Below are positions 60,351-64,000 of a stretch of 64,000 nucleotides of DNA, piece after piece (position 1 is the first letter of the stretch; each line of letters begins with the position of its first letter). The notes under the pieces are model-generated. The model was not told the origin of the DNA. It did not search any database and saw only the letters and a list, made by a program, of their open reading frames with translations. The DNA is from Pseudooceanicola atlanticus (GTDB lineage: Bacteria > Pseudomonadota > Alphaproteobacteria > Rhodobacterales > Rhodobacteraceae), in the NCBI RefSeq assembly GCF_000768315.1, contig NZ_AQQX01000003.1, forward strand, positions 124,001-188,000. Reading direction: 5' to 3'. The position numbers and the translations under genes were made by a program.

Positions 60351-60674
60351 TCAAGCTTTGACGATCAGCATGTCCTCGGGTTTGGTTCCGGCAGCGAGCG
60401 CTTCCTTGAACCAATCCGGCTGGCGGCCACGGCCGCTCCAGGTCGTTTCCGGATTTTCAGGATGGCGGTATTTCGGCGGATTGACTTTGCGGCCTTTAGC
60501 GGCAGCACCTGTCAGATCGCTGAGGTTGAAGCCCAGTTCGGCCGCTTTCGCTTCCAATTCAGCCAGCGCGGCTTTTTTCTTGCGATCTTCAAAAGACTTG
60601 ATGGCTGCATCCACATCTTTGCGAAGTTTCTTCAGCTCATCGAGGGACATCGTGTCCAGTTCAATTGCACTCAT
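60351..60674 (-). CDS. H-NS family nucleoid-associated protein
   Basis: A 107-residue H-NS-type protein. The N-terminal coiled coil for oligomerisation is LDTMSLDELKKLRKDVDAAI to about residue 50; the C-terminal DNA-binding domain has YRHPENPETTWSGRGRQPDW, with TWSGRGRxPxW the DNA minor-groove motif of the family. Rhodobacter HvrA is a related regulator. It probably binds AT-rich DNA and could silence the AT-rich RTX block. The start at 60674 follows GGAAGAGA; a longer frame to 60755 lacks such support. Confidence 0.9.
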   Translation of the reverse strand: MSAIELDTMSLDELKKLRKDVDAAIKSFEDRKKKAALAELEAKAAELGFNLSDLTGAAAKGRKVNPPKYRHPENPETTWSGRGRQPDWFKEALAAGTKPEDMLIVKA

Positions 60675-60836
60675 TTTTCTCTTCCACTTTTTGAGTTCAG
60701 CTCGTTTTGCCCCTTGGCGAGGCGACAGCCCTCCCAATAGCGATCCAATAGACATTTAATTCGGACAAGCGCAATGGCTAGTTTGTGTCGCCTATTCTTT
60801 CGGATAATACTTGCTCAATCTGCCATACCAATAAAA

Positions 60837-60858
60837 CACCCGGTCCATAGACCGGGTG
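60837..60858 (-). terminator. Intrinsic terminator of trpE(G)
   Basis: Exact arms CACCCGGTC and GACCGGGTG around a four-base loop, 40 bases past the stop. On the minus strand TTTTATT follows. Confidence 0.85.
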
Positions 60859-60897
60859 GGCAAGTTTGCCTATCTGAAAATGAAACTGACGTTATCG

Positions 60898-63066
60898 TCA
60901 GCTATCGGGACTGCCCTTGGCCGGAACAAGCAGGCTAACCACATTCTCAATCATCCGGATGCCGCAATCCTGTCCCAGGGACATGATCGACTCCGGATGG
61001 AATTGAACCGCGGCAATCGGCAACTCGGAATGCTCGACCCCCATCGGGATCCCGTCCGCAGTCTGAGCAGATATGCCAAGAGCCGTCGGAACGGTTTCGG
61101 GCTTCGCATAGAGCGAATGGTAACGCCCGATCGTCACCTGTTCGGGCAGACCCGCAAAGACCCGAGAGGAATCGTTCACCGCCACGCGGGAGGGTTTCCC
61201 GTGCATCGGGATATCCAGCTGGGCCAATTCCGCCCCGAAATATTCCGCAATCGCCTGCATCCCGAGGCACACGCCGAAGATCGGCAATTGACGCTGCATC
61301 GCCTTGTCGATCGTGGCATGGCAATCAAAGTCCTTCGGATTGCCGGGCCCCGGTGACAGGACAACCAGATCGGGCGCGAAATCGTCAAAGACCGCGTCGT
61401 CCACCGGTGTCCGCGTCGTCAGAACCTCGGCCCCGGTCTGGCGGAAGTAATTGGCAAGCGTGTGCACGAAACTGTCTTCGTGATCGACCAGAAGGACCCG
61501 GCGCCCCTGCCCCCTGGGCACGCGCCAGCCATCGCCCCCCCCGGCATTGGACGGCACGTCGCCGCGGATGGCGGCGCGCATGGCCGAGGCCTTCAACTCC
61601 GTCTCGGCCTCTTCCTCGTCCGGGTCGCTGTCGTAGAGCAGCGTGGCACCGGCGCGCACCTCGGCCACGCCATCCTTGATCCGGATCGTGCGCAGGGTCA
61701 GGCCGGTGTTCATGTCGCCATCGAAGCCCATGGCGCCAACAGCCCCTCCGTACCAGAAGCGCGTTGATTTCTCGTGCTTTTCGATGAACCGCATCGCCCA
61801 GAGCTTGGGCGCGCCGGTCACCGTCACCGCCCAGGCGTGGGACAGGAAGGCATCGAAGGCGTCCATGCCGGGGCGCAGCCGCCCCTCAATATGATCGACA
61901 GTATGGATCAGGCGCGAATACATCTCGATCTGGCGGCGGCCGATGACGCGGACAGAGCCGGGATCGCAGACCCGGCTCTTGTCGTTGCGGTCGACATCGG
62001 AACACATCGTCAGTTCGCTTTCATCCTTCTCGGATTGCAGCAGCTTGAGGATTTGTTCGCTGTCCTCGATCGCGTCGGCGCCGCGCTTGATCGTGCCGGA
62101 GATCGGGCATGTCTCGACCCGGCGGCCGGTCACGCGCACGAACATTTCGGGGGATGCGCCGACCAGGTATTCGCGGTCGCCCAGATTCATGATGAACCCG
62201 AACGGCGCGGGGTTGATCCGCTTCAGCCGTTTGAAGATCTCGGACGGGCTGTCCTTGCAAGGCTCATAGAACACCTGGCCCGGCACCACTTCGAACAGGT
62301 CGCCTCGGACAAAGCTCTTTTTCGCCTCGCGGACCAATTCGGCATATTCGCCCGGCTGGTGATCGCCGCGCGGCACATCCTGCGGGCCGCGCTCGAATGG
62401 CACGATATCGCCGCCGCCCTCGACGCCTTCGGTGCTGATCTGGCCGTCGGAGAATTCATAGCGATACCGGAAGGCCGAGGTCGAATAATGGTCGGCCACA
62501 AGGATGTCATCGGCAAGAAACAGAACCAGGTCGCGCTGATCCGCAGGACGTTTCAAGTGGAATTCGATCGGTTCAAATTGAAAGGCGAGGTCATAGCCGA
62601 ATGCGCCATACAATCCGAGGTGATGATCTTCACCGCTCTTCAATTGTCCGACAATCGCGCGCAAAACGGAAAAGACCGACGGCGCACGCGACCGTTCTTC
62701 TTCGTTGTAAACCCGGTCCGGCGTTCTGATCGTCAAGTCAAAACCGCTATCGGTGTCATTGAAGGCGGCCAGTTCCGACAGGTCCGCAATGGCCGGGCGA
62801 ATGAGTTTCAGAATGATCTGGCCACGGGCATTCAACGCCGTGATCTTCATCGCGCGACCACGGGATTCGATCATCACCGGCGGTTCGGCAAAGCCAAATT
62901 CCCAGCGGGTATAGCGCCCGGGATATTCGTAGTTCGAGGTGAAGAGCGCGCCGCGGCGGCTGTCCAATTGTTCGGCCAGCCGGTCGCTGTCGCTATGATA
63001 GTCGGCGGGAATTTCGCGGCGGGTGATCGTCACACCGCCTTCGGTCTGGTAAGTCAGATCGGTCAT
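60898..63066 (-). CDS. trpE(G): Anthranilate synthase, fused components I and II
   Basis: A 722-residue fused enzyme of the alphaproteobacterial clade, making anthranilate from chorismate and glutamine. Residues 1-505 are Trp[66 protein letters not shown] and the catalytic region [11 protein letters not shown]. Residues 525-722 are the TrpG glutamine amidotransferase: [18 protein letters not shown] (nucleophile Cys near 600) and [11 protein letters not shown] (His-Glu). It has its own terminator and a candidate leader peptide upstream. Confidence 0.95.
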   Translation of the reverse strand: MTDLTYQTEGGVTITRREIPADYHSDSDRLAEQLDSRRGALFTSNYEYPGRYTRWEFGFAEPPVMIESRGRAMKITALNARGQIILKLIRPAIADLSELAAFNDTDSGFDLTIRTPDRVYNEEERSRAPSVFSVLRAIVGQLKSGEDHHLGLYGAFGYDLAFQFEPIEFHLKRPADQRDLVLFLADDILVADHYSTSAFRYRYEFSDGQISTEGVEGGGDIVPFERGPQDVPRGDHQPGEYAELVREAKKSFVRGDLFEVVPGQVFYEPCKDSPSEIFKRLKRINPAPFGFIMNLGDREYLVGASPEMFVRVTGRRVETCPISGTIKRGADAIEDSEQILKLLQSEKDESELTMCSDVDRNDKSRVCDPGSVRVIGRRQIEMYSRLIHTVDHIEGRLRPGMDAFDAFLSHAWAVTVTGAPKLWAMRFIEKHEKSTRFWYGGAVGAMGFDGDMNTGLTLRTIRIKDGVAEVRAGATLLYDSDPDEEEAETELKASAMRAAIRGDVPSNAGGGDGWRVPRGQGRRVLLVDHEDSFVHTLANYFRQTGAEVLTTRTPVDDAVFDDFAPDLVVLSPGPGNPKDFDCHATIDKAMQRQLPIFGVCLGMQAIAEYFGAELAQLDIPMHGKPSRVAVNDSSRVFAGLPEQVTIGRYHSLYAKPETVPTALGISAQTADGIPMGVEHSELPIAAVQFHPESIMSLGQDCGIRMIENVVSLLVPAKGSPDS

Positions 63067-63126
63067 ATCGGTTCTCGTGTCGGATACGGCAGGCTCAATG
63101 GCCGCCGAATTGCAAGGTCAAGGAGG

Positions 63127-63192
63127 TCAGCTGCGATTGACGCCGCGCCATCGCCCTCCGATCTGATTGCCTTGCCAAAGAATGCCGGTCAT
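63127..63192 (-). CDS. Candidate Trp leader peptide (21 residues) upstream of trpE(G)
   Basis: An ATG at 63192 with GAGGAA ahead of it starts a 21-codon frame ending TGA at 63127, 60 bases before the trpE(G) start. The peptide has two Trp (positions 6 and 15, TGG codons), a frequency far above average for its length. Segments in and after it can pair in alternative ways (a TTGGCAAGG segment with CCTTGCAA; GGAGG with CCTCC), as in attenuators, but I see no clear T-run terminator. Known alphaproteobacterial trpL peptides have consecutive Trp codons, so this is uncertain. Confidence 0.45.
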   Translation of the reverse strand: MTGILWQGNQIGGRWRGVNRS

Positions 63193-63329
63193 GGCGGTTC
63201 CTCACTCCAACGCAAGTGACGTAGCAAGGGGGTCGGCCATTGTAAACCGCCCTTTGCAATGGCGCTTTCGCACTCGACCCGCCCAGACGGTATGCCTAGG
63301 CTGGCCGCGATCCAATGACGAGGTTTTCA

Positions 63330-64000
63330 ATGACGCTGCCCCCCCTTCCCGATCGCCCGCTGAATATCTGTGTTTATGGCGCCGGCGCAATTGGCGGCGT
63401 GATTGCCGCCCACCTGGCCAAGGCCTCCGGAACCGGTGATGTGGGCCAGGTCAGCGTGATCGCACGGGGCCCGCATCTGGCCGCGATCCAGGCCGACGGG
63501 CTGCGCCTGCGGAAACCGGATGGCGAGATCGAGGTGATCGAGGTGGCCGCGACCGACGATCCCGCCACCCTGCCGGAACAGGACGTCGTCATCACCGCGC
63601 TGAAGGGTCATCAGATCCCGCCGCTGGCGAAACCGCTGGCCGCGTTGCTGGCCCCGCATGGTCGCATCCTGCCGGTCGTGAACGGCGTGCCATGGTGGTA
63701 CCCGATCCCCGATGGCCAGGGCGGGCAGAAGGGCACCGAGGAGGTCGATCCGGGCGGTGCGCTGTGGCGCGAGATCGGGCCGGAACGGGCCATCGGCTCC
63801 ATCGCCTATCTGGGCGCCTCCAATCCCGAACCGGGGCTGATTTCCTACGATATCGAAGGCTATCTGGACCTTGGCCGCCTGCCCGGCCAGGACCGCAGCG
63901 ACGTCGCCCGGATGGCCGAATTGCTGCGCGCCACCGGTTGGATGATCCGCGAAACCGAGCCGTTCCAGGATGCGCTCTGGACCAAGATGATGTCGAATTG
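63330..64000 (+). CDS. panE: 2-dehydropantoate 2-reductase, 3'-truncated by window end
   Basis: About 223 residues are visible and the frame is open at the end. ICVYGAGAIGGVIAAHLA (about 13-30) is the NADP-binding GxGAIG motif of ketopantoate reductases, and TALKGHQIPPL matches the KxxQ-like block with the catalytic Lys (alkaline-side position after a strand). LPVVNGVPWW is the conserved NG motif. The family reduces 2-dehydropantoate for pantothenate synthesis, though paralogues with other substrates occur in alphaproteobacteria. GAGG precedes the start. It is divergent from the trp leader region. Confidence 0.85.
   Translation, partial: MTLPPLPDRPLNICVYGAGAIGGVIAAHLAKASGTGDVGQVSVIARGPHLAAIQADGLRLRKPDGEIEVIEVAATDDPATLPEQDVVITALKGHQIPPLAKPLAALLAPHGRILPVVNGVPWWYPIPDGQGGQKGTEEVDPGGALWREIGPERAIGSIAYLGASNPEPGLISYDIEGYLDLGRLPGQDRSDVARMAELLRATGWMIRETEPFQDALWTKMMSN

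Overview
The window looks like a chromosomal segment of a marine-type Rhodobacterales/Roseobacter-group alphaproteobacterium. This is inferred from the high GC and dense short-spaced operons, an alphaproteobacterial fused TrpE-TrpG, an H-NS-type protein with the TWSGRGR core, fused DppC-DppD, and dispersed 3'-UTR repeats of a kind I associate with that order. I identify 56 protein-coding genes, including one running off the right end and one 21-codon leader peptide missed by size-limited ORF calling. There are also four tRNA genes. I see no rRNA, CRISPR array, prophage or intact insertion sequence.

Layout. 1-9 kb: an MDR-type oxidoreductase, unnamed proteins, GIY-YIG, DUF2239 and VOC proteins, an O-acetylhomoserine sulfhydrylase, and a 1093-residue one-pass membrane protein with PilM/GspL-like and PilP-like ends. 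9-25 kb: housekeeping and transport. This part holds hppD with a divergent Lrp-type regulator, a Kef-type antiporter, cobT/cobS, a nucleoside hydrolase coupled to a GNAT protein, SelO, a DMT exporter, a VanZ-like protein, an EEP phosphatase/nuclease, a CPA1 antiporter with DUF1697, and an M20 dipeptidase coupled to a fluoroacetate-dehalogenase-like hydrolase. 24-34.3 kb: a glycosyltransferase, a P-loop protein, two identical tRNA-Asp genes, an AT-richer block with an RTX protein, tRNA-Val(UAC), a glucosylglycerate cassette (phosphatase, synthase, convergent phosphorylase) and tRNA-Val(CAC). 34.3-40.5 kb: an HU-like protein, a small exported protein, an MFS transporter, Lon and a PAS protein.

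40.5-47.7 kb: a peptide ABC transporter operon (SBP, DppB, DppC-DppD fusion, DppF) divergent from a DUF1028 gene and followed by an FCD-type GntR regulator. Three TCATGAT-centred sites link the regulator to the operon. 48-60 kb: a reductive pyrimidine degradation region. It has a dihydropyrimidinase followed by an ABC importer (ATPase, two permeases, SBP), an M20 ureidopropionase-type amidohydrolase, a RutR-like TetR regulator, and preT-preA for dihydropyrimidine dehydrogenase. A near-perfect RutR-type operator lies between the amidohydrolase and the regulator. Together these genes cover uptake, ring reduction, ring opening and decarbamoylation. 60-64 kb: an H-NS-like protein, trpE(G) with a candidate Trp leader peptide and an intrinsic terminator, and the start of a 2-dehydropantoate 2-reductase.

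The most interesting non-coding signals are a composite repeat placed after stop codons (three full copies, two variants, one degenerate copy), and two arrays of exact 11-bp units beginning ACCGAC, one between the tRNA-Asp genes and one inside the pyrimidine ABC operon.
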